DNA of 64,000 nt. Source: Pseudomonadota bacterium. GTDB lineage: Bacteria > Myxococcota_A > Polyangia > Polyangiales > Polyangiaceae. Below are positions 25,784 through 33,026 of the stretch, piece by piece. The notes under the pieces are model-generated. The model had not been told where the DNA came from. It made no database searches and saw only the letters and a program-made list of their open reading frames with translations. Position 1 is the first letter of the stretch, and each line of letters starts with the position of its first letter. The stretch spans positions 1-64,000 of the forward strand of contig JAEYWK010000115.1 in assembly GCA_023431345.1 (NCBI GenBank). Reading direction: 5' to 3'. A program made the position numbers and the translations under genes.

Positions 25784-26143
25784 CCAACGACTCCTTCTGC
25801 GCGCGCTCTCTCCGAGCGTGAGACAGACCGGCAGTGTCACACAGCAACGCACGAGAGTCTAACCCGGCGGAGATGATCGGCTCGACGCTTCGGAAAATTA
25901 TCGGCAGCGCATATCGACGAACCGATCGACATACAGCCGCACACAAAGTGGACATCGAGCGACGTTCGCCATACTCGCTTCGACGCGATCCGGCGCGCTG
26001 GCCGCGCAACGCGAGCTCTGTCCTACATCGCGCTCTTTCCCCCACCGAGCTCGCAATCAACGATCGCGTGCCCTTTCGTTGCAAATCTTGGGGGCTTACT
26101 GATAGGGCCCTCCGCCCCCGGGAAGTGTCGCAGCACCGCGCGC
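25784..26143. other. Intergenic region, promoter of the DUF1588-like operon expected
   Basis: A 360-bp gap, locally richer in A/T (around 25880-25940) than the genes beside it. I see no gene, repeat or strong hairpin. It should contain the promoter of the minus-strand operon that starts at 25783. Confidence 0.4.
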
Positions 26144-26464
26144 TCAGCGCGTCATCCGCCAAAGGATCGCCACGATGCGGTTGACCAAGCACATCGCCTT
26201 CTCCGCCTCCGCCGCACTCACCAACCGCCAAGCCACCGCCTGCCGCAAAGCATGCCGCGCCTCCGCCGCACTCCCCGCCGCCGTGAACAACCGCGCGCGC
26301 CGGTTGCCCGGATCGCTGCCACTGGCCTCCGCACAGTTGAGCCCAATGCTCACCGCCGCACGCCGCAATTGATCCTCGAGTGACCTATCGCGCGCCCGAA
26401 TGCGCCCCATCAACGGATACAACGCCTCCGAAAGCCTGATGCACAACTCTTCGACGTGAAACAT
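26144..26464 (-). CDS. Four-helix-bundle protein (23S rRNA IVS / Avd-like family), copy 1
   Basis: A 106-residue, all-helical protein: FHVEELCIRLSEALYPLM, RDRSLEDQLRRAAVSIGLNCAEASG, NRRARLFTAAGSAAEARHALRQAVAWRL and EAEKAMCLVNRIVAILWRM. The pattern (LxxQLxRAAxSIxxNxAEG-like, FxxxAxGSAxExxxxL) is that of the four-helix bundle proteins encoded in 23S rRNA intervening sequences and related to the accessory protein Avd of diversity-generating retroelements. ATG at 26462-26464 has AGGAG 7 nt upstream. A close paralogue lies at 59990-60316. Upstream is a conserved branched structure and a mini-hairpin array. There is no reverse transcriptase or rRNA nearby. Role unknown; nucleic-acid binding is inferred. 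Confidence 0.82.
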   Translation of the reverse strand: MFHVEELCIRLSEALYPLMGRIRARDRSLEDQLRRAAVSIGLNCAEASGSDPGNRRARLFTAAGSAAEARHALRQAVAWRLVSAAEAEKAMCLVNRIVAILWRMTR

Positions 26465-26531
26465 TGGATTCTCCTGGATCCGCCTCGCCTGCTTGCGAGC
26501 CAACACCCAGCCCCACCAGCAGTGCGCGCAG

Positions 26532-26592
26532 CTGCAGTCGAGGTTGACCGCGCAGCGGTCACCGGCGCAGCCGGCCGCGGCCTCGACTGCAG
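26532..26592 (-). ncRNA. Branched structured leader of four-helix gene copy 1
   Basis: An outer perfect 12-bp stem, CTGCAGTCGAGG (26532-26543) with CCTCGACTGCAG (26581-26592), encloses two hairpins: TGACCGC-GCA-GCGGTCA (26545-26561) and CCGGC-GCA-GCCGG (26562-26574). Both loops are GNA triloops on the + strand. It lies 68-128 nt upstream of the four-helix ATG. The equivalent region at 60383-60443 keeps the architecture. Whether it works as RNA leader or as DNA structure is not known. Confidence 0.6.
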
Positions 26593-26682
26593 CGAGCACA
26601 CTGATAAAATCAACCTCCCCCGAGCAAGCCGGCCTCGACAACGTCGCTCATCGACGTCGCCGTCCCCCCGGCGGAGCGAAAC

Positions 26683-26828
26683 CCGCGAAGCGGCACCCGC
26701 CGAAGGCGAACCCGCGAAGCGGCACCCGCCGAAGGCGGTTCACGTTCACGTCTGCGCGCCGCAGGCGCGGCGCTCACGTCTGCGCGCCGCAGGCGCGGCG
26801 CTCACGTCTGCGTGCCGTAGGCGCACGC
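26683..26828 (+). repeat. Mini-hairpin array 1 (GAA and GCA triloops)
   Basis: Two pairs of alternating units, CCGCGAAGCGG (26683, 26712) and CGCCGAAGGCG (26698, 26727), with a 29-bp period. Then come two copies of a 28-bp unit containing CGCGCC-GCA-GGCGCG (26755 and 26783) and a degenerate third with a GTA loop (26812). Every unit is a 4-6 bp stem closed by a GNA triloop on the + strand. Confidence 0.85.
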
Positions 26829-26866
26829 GGCGCTCCCCCTCTCGAGCAAAGCATCTGCACCTGTCT

Positions 26867-26911
26867 CCGCCACGACAGCCTTCTGCAATTCAGGCCGCAT
26901 CTCGGCAGCCC
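26867..26911 (+). repeat. Conserved array 3' tag, copy 1
   Basis: Begins CCGCCACGACAGCC and continues through TTCTGCAATTCAGGCCGC to CTCGGCAGCCC. Near-identical tags follow the arrays at 58362-58407 and 60759-60804. A short TCTCGAGCAAA motif also precedes it (26840-26850) and has counterparts at the other two loci. Confidence 0.85.
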
Positions 26912-26930
26912 CTCCTTTCCCTGCGTCTTC

Positions 26931-27404
26931 TCAGCTCCGCTCGCCTCCGCCCCCTTCCGCCCGCCAAAACTCCACGTGCATCCGCACCTCCCCGATCGGC
27001 GTCACCCAGTGCGCCCTCTCCGGCTCCACGACGCCGCTCGTTCCCGGCCTGAGTCGATGAGCCCGCCCCCGCGTGTGGTACTCCAGCTCTCCGGCTTCTA
27101 CGACGATCAGCCCCCACGTCCCCGCCTTCGTGCGGTGCTCCGCGCGCAGAGCCGCAGGCAGCGTTTGCTCACTGAACGTCGCCGTGCGCTTGTACTCGGC
27201 CGCGCCCGGCGGCAGCGCGATCTGGTCGCACAGCGGACAATCGATCTCCGCTCCCAGTTTGCTCGCGCGGCCCGCTTCCGTGACCACCCACGGGCGCAGC
27301 GTCCACGGAGGACGGTGACGCATGTGCTGAGTGTGGTCGCACGAAAGCTCGGCGACCCAATCGCCCACCTCGTCCTGCTTGAATCCGACGATTGTCGCCT
27401 GCAC
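26931..27404 (-). CDS. DUF3565-DUF1971 fusion protein (zinc-ribbon plus cupin)
   Basis: A 157-residue product. Residues 1-60 match DUF3565 (QATIVGFKQDEVGDWVAELSC...HMRHRPPW...RPWV...CPLC) with candidate zinc ligands Cys22, His24/27/30, Cys56 and Cys59. Residues 63-150 match the DUF1971/TehB-like cupin (LPPGAAEYKRTATFSEQTLPAAL...KAGTWGLIVVEAGELEY...PERAHWV...VRMHVEFWR). GTG at 27404 is chosen because DUF3565 proteins begin at this point; the frame is open to an ATG at 27497. The two domains are usually separate proteins. The cupin family is linked to tellurite resistance or small-molecule binding; the actual role is unknown. Confidence 0.78.
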   Translation of the reverse strand: MQATIVGFKQDEVGDWVAELSCDHTQHMRHRPPWTLRPWVVTEAGRASKLGAEIDCPLCDQIALPPGAAEYKRTATFSEQTLPAALRAEHRTKAGTWGLIVVEAGELEYHTRGRAHRLRPGTSGVVEPERAHWVTPIGEVRMHVEFWRAEGGGGERS

Positions 27405-27569
27405 GGCGTAGCCATAGCGCGAAGGGCTCGTGAATGTCCTACTAGTCGCCGAGCCGAGCAGGCAATGCTGTGGCGAGTTGCTCCACTCAGCGCGCAAAGC
27501 GGTCGTCGTCCTGCTGCGTCGTTAGCGAGCGCTCTAGCGTCGCTTCGCGAGCCGCGGTAAGCGTGGCCC

Positions 27570-28670
27570 ATGAATCGCTCACGCGCCTTGGGACTGCTCG
27601 TGCTCGTCTCCTCCTGCATCGGAGTGGCTTCTGCCTGCTCCGACAGCGACAAGACAACCGTGCGGGGTGGTGACGCGGGCGAGCCGAGCGCCGGCGTCGG
27701 CGGAGAAGCCGCAACGGAGGGAGGCGCCGCACAGGGCGGCACCGGCGCGAGCGGCGGGCGCGGGGATCAAGGAGGCAGCGCGGATGGCGGCAGCGCGGAA
27801 GGTGGCAGCTCAGCGGGCAGCCCGGAAGGCTCAGCGGGCAGCCCGGAAGGCGGCGCTTCGGCAGGCGGAGCGACCGAGAACGCTGGCGGCAGCGCCGATG
27901 CAGGTGCTGGCGGAGCGAGTGAGCCTTGCAGCGGCCCTGCTCGCTGCTCGAGCGACGAGGTCGCGGCCATCTGCTTGGAGACGGGCGAGCTGCTCACGCT
28001 CGAATGCACGAACGGCTGCGAAGCGGGCGCTTGCCTGCAGAGCGACCTCGAGCAGGGGTGGGTCCTCCACCAGTACGCCCTCACCGATGGCAGCTCCCAG
28101 ACCCTCGCCAGCTACTCGTTCAGCGAAGGCGGCCTGAGCGCGCTGCAAACGCAGAACGCCGAGCCCTCCATCTACTATTTGGACAAGGAGCTGGAGAACG
28201 TCGTGATTCGAGGCAGCTTCGGGGTCCAGACGACGGCCGACGACGACCTGATCGGCTTCGTGTTCGGCATGCAAGACACCGAGCACTATTACCTCTTCGA
28301 CTGGAAGCAGGCTGGACAACCCGATGCTCAGTGTGGCGAAGCCGCAATCGGCGCTTCGCTCAAGCTGGTGAGCGCGGACGCGCCTCTGGAAGGCTGCACC
28401 GATTTCTGGTCGTCCATCGCGGACACCGCCAGCATGAAGGTGCTGGTGCCGCCGTCAGAAAACCCGACGGGCTGGGTCGACAACCAGATCTACGACTTCG
28501 AGCTGCGCCACCGCCCCGGCCAAATCTCGATTCGAGTCACGCTCGGGCAGCAAACCGTGGTGGACATCAGCAGCAGCGACACCACCTACGGTCGCGGGCG
28601 CTTCGGCTTCTACAACTACTCGCAAGAGCAAACCCGCTACCAGTTTTTCGACATTCAACCCGCCGGCTGA
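27570..28670 (+). CDS. Lipoprotein with thrombospondin type-3 C-terminal-like lectin fold
   Basis: A 366-residue lipoprotein (signal to IGVASAC, Cys23). A Gly/Ser/Ala linker of about 95 residues contains a duplicated SAGSPEG block. A short Cys-rich segment (CSGPARCSSDEVAAICLETGELLTLECTNGCEAGAC) precedes a beta-sandwich domain with VVIRGSFGVQTTADDDLIGFVFGMQDTEHYYLFDWKQ and ...GRFGFYNYSQEQTRYQFFDI, which resembles the TSP-C (PF05735) L-type lectin-like fold. It is probably a surface-attached binding protein. It is divergent from the DUF3565-DUF1971 gene. Confidence 0.8.
   Translation: MNRSRALGLLVLVSSCIGVASACSDSDKTTVRGGDAGEPSAGVGGEAATEGGAAQGGTGASGGRGDQGGSADGGSAEGGSSAGSPEGSAGSPEGGASAGGATENAGGSADAGAGGASEPCSGPARCSSDEVAAICLETGELLTLECTNGCEAGACLQSDLEQGWVLHQYALTDGSSQTLASYSFSEGGLSALQTQNAEPSIYYLDKELENVVIRGSFGVQTTADDDLIGFVFGMQDTEHYYLFDWKQAGQPDAQCGEAAIGASLKLVSADAPLEGCTDFWSSIADTASMKVLVPPSENPTGWVDNQIYDFELRHRPGQISIRVTLGQQTVVDISSSDTTYGRGRFGFYNYSQEQTRYQFFDIQPAG
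27808..27849 (+). repeat. 21-bp tandem duplication in a lipoprotein linker
   Basis: Two perfect copies of a 21-bp unit starting GCTCAGCGGGCAGCCC (27808-27828 and 27829-27849). They encode a repeated seven-residue SAGSPEG-type block in the flexible linker, so the duplication keeps the frame. Confidence 0.85.
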
Positions 28671-28673
28671 GCG

Positions 28674-28691
28674 CGGGCGTTCGGCCGCCCG
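28674..28691. terminator. Hairpin between convergent lipoprotein and Fic genes
   Basis: CGGGCG (28674-28679) and CGCCCG (28686-28691) with a 6-nt loop, located in the 39-bp gap between two convergent genes. No T-run. Confidence 0.5.
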
Positions 28692-28709
28692 AGGCTTGGG
28701 CCACCAGCG

Positions 28710-29912
28710 TCAGTCAGCGCCGTCTGCCTCTGCTTCTGGCCAGAGCCGCGGAAAAAGCAGGCGTAGGCTCTTGAGGGGTACCGCGAAGGTGACGGGAGCG
28801 CGCGACGTCGCTGCCCTGAGCACACCGAAATGAAGCAGGCTTGCGAGAGTCCGACGCGCCACTCGGGGCGCTAGTCCAGTCATGGCCATGAACCGGCCTC
28901 GCTCGATGGGGCCTGCGATCGCCGTGTAGTGAAGCGCTTCGAGCGCTTCGACTTTCACCACCGAGCTTTCACTGCCGATGGACCATGGGCGCGCGGCCAG
29001 AGACAGCAAGAGCTCGTGGAGCCTTCCTTTGAAGGCATCGAGTGACAACTGATCACGCATGAAGCTGGCCTGGTCCAGGCATACCTCCAGCAGCCAACTC
29101 GCGAACGCGGCGAGCTCTTCCTGCGATAGCGCGCCTCGACCGTCGAGGTCGTTACGCTTCGGCAGATCGGCGTTGTTGAGACGCGCGTAGTACGTCTCGT
29201 GTTGGCGTGCCATGCCGCGGAGCGGGGACCACAGACCTTGGGTCAGGCCCAGCGCGGTGAGTACGAGGTGGGTATGAAGCCGCGCCGCGCGCCCGTTTCC
29301 GTCTGGAAACGGGTGAATCCAGAGCAGACGGTGATGAGAGCAAACCGCGCCGACCACGGCGTGCTCGCGGCCGGGCAGCGCCGCATAGCGCCTTTGCCAA
29401 GCCTCGATGAGCTCGGATATTTCTGCTGCGTCCGGCGCTAGGTGCTGACCGGCCGTCACCCGCCCACGGCTGCGAAACTCTCCCGGCACTACGGGCTCAC
29501 CGTCGTCACTCACTTGCTCAGTGTCAGGGAGCCGCCGGTAAAGGCTAGCGTGGATGGTTTGCAAGAGCTCTGGCGCGTACAACTCCGTTCGTGTGCTCGG
29601 GAGCGAGCCTTCGAGCTCCTCTTCGGCCCGGATGTGCGCAAGCGCGAGCCGCTGCCGCCGCGCCTGATGCTTGTCGGCGTCGAACTGCTGCTCCAGAGCG
29701 CGCGCGATGTCCGCGGGCCGCGTATGCTGCCCTTCAATCTTGTTGGTGTAGTAGCTGTTCATGGAGCGCAGCAGCGGGCGGAGCGTCGCGCCCAGTTGGC
29801 CGGCAGCGGACTCCAAGCGGTGCCCCTCGGCTATCAACTCAGCCGCTTGGGCCAGGAGCGGGGCTAGGGCCCGCCCGTCGGGCATCAGCGGTTGAAACGA
29901 GAACGCGGACAC
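28710..29912 (-). CDS. Fic family protein with N-terminal inhibitory motif
   Basis: A 400-residue Fic protein. The active-site motif HPFPDGNGRAAR (200-211) is intact (catalytic His200), so AMP transfer or a related modification of target hydroxyls is expected. An N-terminal TNKIEG (56-61) fits the inhibitory alpha-helix motif [S/T]xxx[E/D][G/N], so the protein carries its own autoinhibition and no separate antitoxin is needed. The C-terminal 100 residues look like a winged-helix DNA-binding domain (GPIERGRFMAMTGLAPRVARRTLASLLHFGVL). The start is GTG at 29910-29912 without a clear ribosome binding site. It stands alone; a 12-bp tandem repeat lies about 83 bp upstream. Confidence 0.9.
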   Translation of the reverse strand: MSAFSFQPLMPDGRALAPLLAQAAELIAEGHRLESAAGQLGATLRPLLRSMNSYYTNKIEGQHTRPADIARALEQQFDADKHQARRQRLALAHIRAEEELEGSLPSTRTELYAPELLQTIHASLYRRLPDTEQVSDDGEPVVPGEFRSRGRVTAGQHLAPDAAEISELIEAWQRRYAALPGREHAVVGAVCSHHRLLWIHPFPDGNGRAARLHTHLVLTALGLTQGLWSPLRGMARQHETYYARLNNADLPKRNDLDGRGALSQEELAAFASWLLEVCLDQASFMRDQLSLDAFKGRLHELLLSLAARPWSIGSESSVVKVEALEALHYTAIAGPIERGRFMAMTGLAPRVARRTLASLLHFGVLRAATSRAPVTFAVPLKSLRLLFPRLWPEAEADGAD

Positions 29913-29994
29913 GCAAGGACACTATCACGCTACGCAACATGGCACCATATACCTGGGCCATTCCCGAAAGTTACATAGAACTCGGCGCATATTA

Positions 29995-30042
29995 GGACAC
30001 TTCTAAGGACACTTCTAAGGACACTTCTAAGGACACTTCTCA
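29995..30042. repeat. Four 12-bp tandem repeats upstream of the Fic gene
   Basis: Four copies of GGACACTTCTAA (29995, 30007, 30019, 30031; the last differs in its final bases). A related AAGGACACT also occurs at about 29915-29923, next to the Fic start. The array is A/T-richer than its surroundings. Possible iterated operator or slippage-prone repeat. Confidence 0.85.
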
Positions 30043-30089
30043 AAGCCCCGGCGTCCTGGCACGTCTCGCTGAGCCGACGGGGGAGATCG

Positions 30090-30284
30090 CTACGGCGCCG
30101 TCAGCCTCCGCTCGGATTCTTGGATGCGCGCGTCATCGATGCTGGCGTAGCGCCGCTGCACGAGCCCCTCGTCGCGACCGTAGCGGGAGTACAGCCGCGG
30201 GGCGGCGCGGTCGGCGAGAAAGCCAGCGCGCTGCCCATCATCCCTACTCTGATACTCATCGAAGAACCTCGCCTTCCTGCTCAC
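30090..30284 (-). CDS. Possible small protein (64 aa), unknown
   Basis: A GTG-initiated frame encoding a hydrophilic, charged peptide (SRKARFFDEYQSRDDGQRAGFLADRAAP...). Its composition is plausible for a protein, but there is no family resemblance, no well-spaced ribosome binding site and no clear operon partner. It could be a remnant or spurious. Confidence 0.28.
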   Translation of the reverse strand: MSRKARFFDEYQSRDDGQRAGFLADRAAPRLYSRYGRDEGLVQRRYASIDDARIQESERRLTAP

Positions 30285-30499
30285 CCTCTCACGATGAAGT
30301 CTCTCACACTACTACTGCAGGGCGCCGAAAAGCGACGGCCCGTCGACTAGGCATCATTGGAGCTCCACACAGCCCTCGGCGCGACCTTGGCCCGCGGCAA
30401 GCGAGCAGGCTGACGAGCTGAAGTTGACCTAAGACCTGCTCCCCACTATCTCGTGAGGCCGCCGCGCCGTGGGGCGAGGCGTAGAGAAGGTGAGGAAAG

Positions 30500-32380
30500 A
30501 TGGGACGGATGAATCGCAATTGGCGCGCGAGCAGGGTCGTTTGCCTGTGCTCGCTTCTGGCTGCGAGCTGCGCGCTGGAGCAGGGAGCTGGGGAAGAAGC
30601 GGGGCAGGAAAGCCAAGGCGAGAGCGTCGGCGAGCGGTCGGAGGCGCTCGTGATCACGATCACGACGCTCGCCCAGCTGAGAGCCATGTCGCCGACCGGT
30701 GACTACGTGCTCGGCGCGGATATCGATGCTTCGGCGACGGCGTCGTCGCCCTTCGTCGGGATCGGCTCGTTCGCAACGCCGTTTAGCGGCACCTTCGACG
30801 GCAAGACGTACAAGATCAAGAACCTGACCGTTGCGTCGAATGGCTGGTACACGGGCATGTTCAAGATGGTAAGCGGCGCGACGCTCAAGAACATTCACCT
30901 GACCAACGTCAACGTTCCCAACAACTTTCCTTTCACGGGAGCGATCGCGGGGTTGATGGGTAACGCCGTGCTCTCCGACAGCTCCATCGTTGGGGGCACC
31001 GTCAAGGGAACGGAGTCCACGGGCGGCATGGTGGGCAGCGCGTCGGCCTCGACGCTCATGAACAACACCATCTCGGGCGTGAACGTGACCGGCACCGAGA
31101 ACGTCGGTGGCTTCGTCGGCAACGCCACCTCGTGGACCTTCCTCACGCTGTGCACCTCCACCAACGGCAGCGTCAAGGGCACGACGGGTACGGGCGGATT
31201 GCTGGGCGAGGCCAACAACTCCAACGTGAGCTTCGGCACGGCCACGGGCCTCAACGTCACCGGAGCGACCAACACCGGCGGCTTAGTCGGGTTGAGCACC
31301 GGCACCGTTTACGGTGGCTCGGCCGGGGGGACCATCACCGGAGGCACGAATACGGGCGGCGTGGTGGGCGTGCTCACGAGCGGCACCCTGCAATCGAGCT
31401 CGGCGCGCGTCACCGTCACCGGCGCGGCCAACACCGGCGGCCTCGTGGGAAAGATGGGCGGCAGCCAGGCCACGCGAGCGACCCTCACTCAGAGCTACGT
31501 CGACGACAAGGGCACGAACAATCCGAGCGTCGTCACAGGCGGCACCCCGACGGGCATGGCGGTCGGCCTCGTCGAGCCGTTCGCGACCCTCTCGCAGAGC
31601 TACGCCATCGGCAAGGTGACCGGCGCGAGCTTCACGATCGGCGGATTCATTGGCGAAGTGAACGCTTTCGGTCTAGTCGATGCGTACACCGAGCCGCGAG
31701 CACGCATCAACGAGATCTACACCAAAGTCGAGGTCACGCCGACCTTCGACAACGGCTCCGCCGCCGTATACGCGGGCGGGCTGATCGGCAAGCTGCGCGG
31801 CGGAACGATCACGGACATCAACGTGGCGGGGTCGGTCAAGGGACGCACCTACGTGGGCGGAGCCATCGGCTACGCGATCAACTCCGGCAACAACGTTACG
31901 AAGTCGAGCTTGCGCGACATCTTGACGCGCGGCGAGGTAACCAACGTGGCGACGGCCAATCGCTCCGGCTTGCTGGGCGGCGAGTCGGGGACCTTTGTCT
32001 ACTGCAACTACAACTATTGGGACACGACGACCGACGGCGGCACCGCGGCGCCTCTGCCGGCAGGGGAAGACCCCTCGTGCCAGCTCGGCAAGACGGCTGC
32101 CGAGCTCAAAGCACCCGAGAAGAAATATGTCGACCCGAGCCATCCGAACGGGAACTACGACATCTTTTCCCAGGGCACGCTCTTCACCAAAGCCAATCAA
32201 GCCTTCTACAACAATCCCGACTGCGTGCTGGGGTCGGGTAGCGACGGCGATCTTGGCTTCAGCTTTTGCTACGGCCTCCATCCCGACTACATCGAGCCGC
32301 CCACCTGGCAGCTCAACTCGGCCAGCGAGTACTGCACTCTGCTCAACATCCCCAACCCCAACCGACAGGCGAAGAACTGA
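30500..32380 (+). CDS. GLUG-repeat lipoprotein
   Basis: A 626-residue lipoprotein: signal RVVCLCSLLAASC, then an acidic linker and EALVITITTLAQLRAM. The body begins with the usual DYVLGADIDAS...PFVGIGSFATPFSGTFDGKTYKIKNLTV and then carries about eight GLUG-like repeats (TGGMVGSAS, VGGFVGNAT, TGGLLGEAN, TGGLVGLST, TGGVVGVLT, TGGLVGKMG, AGGLIGKLRGG, VGGAIGYAI), ending with YCNYNYWDTTT. GLUG proteins are beta-solenoids with adhesin or protease-binding roles. ATG at 30500 follows GAGGAAAG; ATG at 30509 is an alternative. It has no obvious operon partner. Confidence 0.85.
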   Translation: MGRMNRNWRASRVVCLCSLLAASCALEQGAGEEAGQESQGESVGERSEALVITITTLAQLRAMSPTGDYVLGADIDASATASSPFVGIGSFATPFSGTFDGKTYKIKNLTVASNGWYTGMFKMVSGATLKNIHLTNVNVPNNFPFTGAIAGLMGNAVLSDSSIVGGTVKGTESTGGMVGSASASTLMNNTISGVNVTGTENVGGFVGNATSWTFLTLCTSTNGSVKGTTGTGGLLGEANNSNVSFGTATGLNVTGATNTGGLVGLSTGTVYGGSAGGTITGGTNTGGVVGVLTSGTLQSSSARVTVTGAANTGGLVGKMGGSQATRATLTQSYVDDKGTNNPSVVTGGTPTGMAVGLVEPFATLSQSYAIGKVTGASFTIGGFIGEVNAFGLVDAYTEPRARINEIYTKVEVTPTFDNGSAAVYAGGLIGKLRGGTITDINVAGSVKGRTYVGGAIGYAINSGNNVTKSSLRDILTRGEVTNVATANRSGLLGGESGTFVYCNYNYWDTTTDGGTAAPLPAGEDPSCQLGKTAAELKAPEKKYVDPSHPNGNYDIFSQGTLFTKANQAFYNNPDCVLGSGSDGDLGFSFCYGLHPDYIEPPTWQLNSASEYCTLLNIPNPNRQAKN

Positions 32381-32393
32381 AGCCGGGCCGGCA

Positions 32394-32417
32394 CGGGCGG
32401 TAGCGTTGCGCCGCCCG
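32394..32417 (+). terminator. Hairpin after the GLUG lipoprotein gene
   Basis: CGGGCGG (32394-32400) and CCGCCCG (32411-32417) with a 10-nt loop, 13 nt after the stop codon and between convergent genes. Confidence 0.55.
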
Positions 32418-32469
32418 CGCTGCTCGTGAATCGCGGCCCAGTAGTCGCTCGCGTGATTGCGAGCAGGCG

Positions 32470-32928
32470 CTAGTTCCAGTCGTCGATCTTCAGGTCGTGA
32501 GGGGCGGGCTGCCCGACGCCCGTTTCGACGAGTTGGCGCAGACTGAGCAGGAACGTCGCCCACTTCATGCTGCAGTGCGCGGTAAACTCGACGGCTTCGC
32601 GCCAGTTGCGATGACCGAACAGCACGATGGTCTGCTCGCCTCGTTGTGAGAGGTCGAACGTGACCTCGGTGGGGAGCCACTCTTCCGGGCCGGCGGTGAT
32701 GCGCCACACGACTCGCTCGTTCGGGACGAGCTTCGCCAGCTCGAAGGCCATTTCGCCCTTCAGCTCGCCCGAGGGCGAACGGAACGCGACCTGGAGCGTG
32801 CTGCCGAGCTCGGAGCCGCCCGTCGTTTCCTGAGTCCACCAGCCTGCCACGCCTGCGCGGGTGGCGAGCGCCGCGTACACCTTCGAGACGGGAGCCTTGA
32901 TGCCAATTTTGTGGGTGATGTCTACCAT
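32470..32928 (-). CDS. SRPBCC (AHSA1-like) domain protein
   Basis: A 152-residue START/AHSA1-fold protein: ITHKIGIKAPVSKVYAALATRAGVAGWWTQET at the N-terminus, GxEMAFELAKLVPNERVVWRI in the middle, TEVTFDLSQRGEQTIVLFGHRNW and a C-terminal helix AHCSMKWATFLLSLRQLVETG. This is the typical length and pattern of activator-of-Hsp90-like/SRPBCC proteins that bind hydrophobic ligands. GGAGG precedes the ATG with good spacing. It is divergent from the transporter gene. Ligand unknown. Confidence 0.88.
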   Translation of the reverse strand: MVDITHKIGIKAPVSKVYAALATRAGVAGWWTQETTGGSELGSTLQVAFRSPSGELKGEMAFELAKLVPNERVVWRITAGPEEWLPTEVTFDLSQRGEQTIVLFGHRNWREAVEFTAHCSMKWATFLLSLRQLVETGVGQPAPHDLKIDDWN

Positions 32929-33026
32929 GGGGTCCTCCGCTTCAATCGGGATGACTCGTGTTTAGCGCCCGCGCCCTGGACCCAGGGAGTAACAACGACG
33001 ACGCGATCGTGGTAGTCGAGCGCCGC

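Noticed and set aside
26144..26911. Diversity-generating retroelement
   Set aside because: The four-helix protein resembles Avd, but no reverse transcriptase, template/variable repeat pair or target gene is visible in the window.
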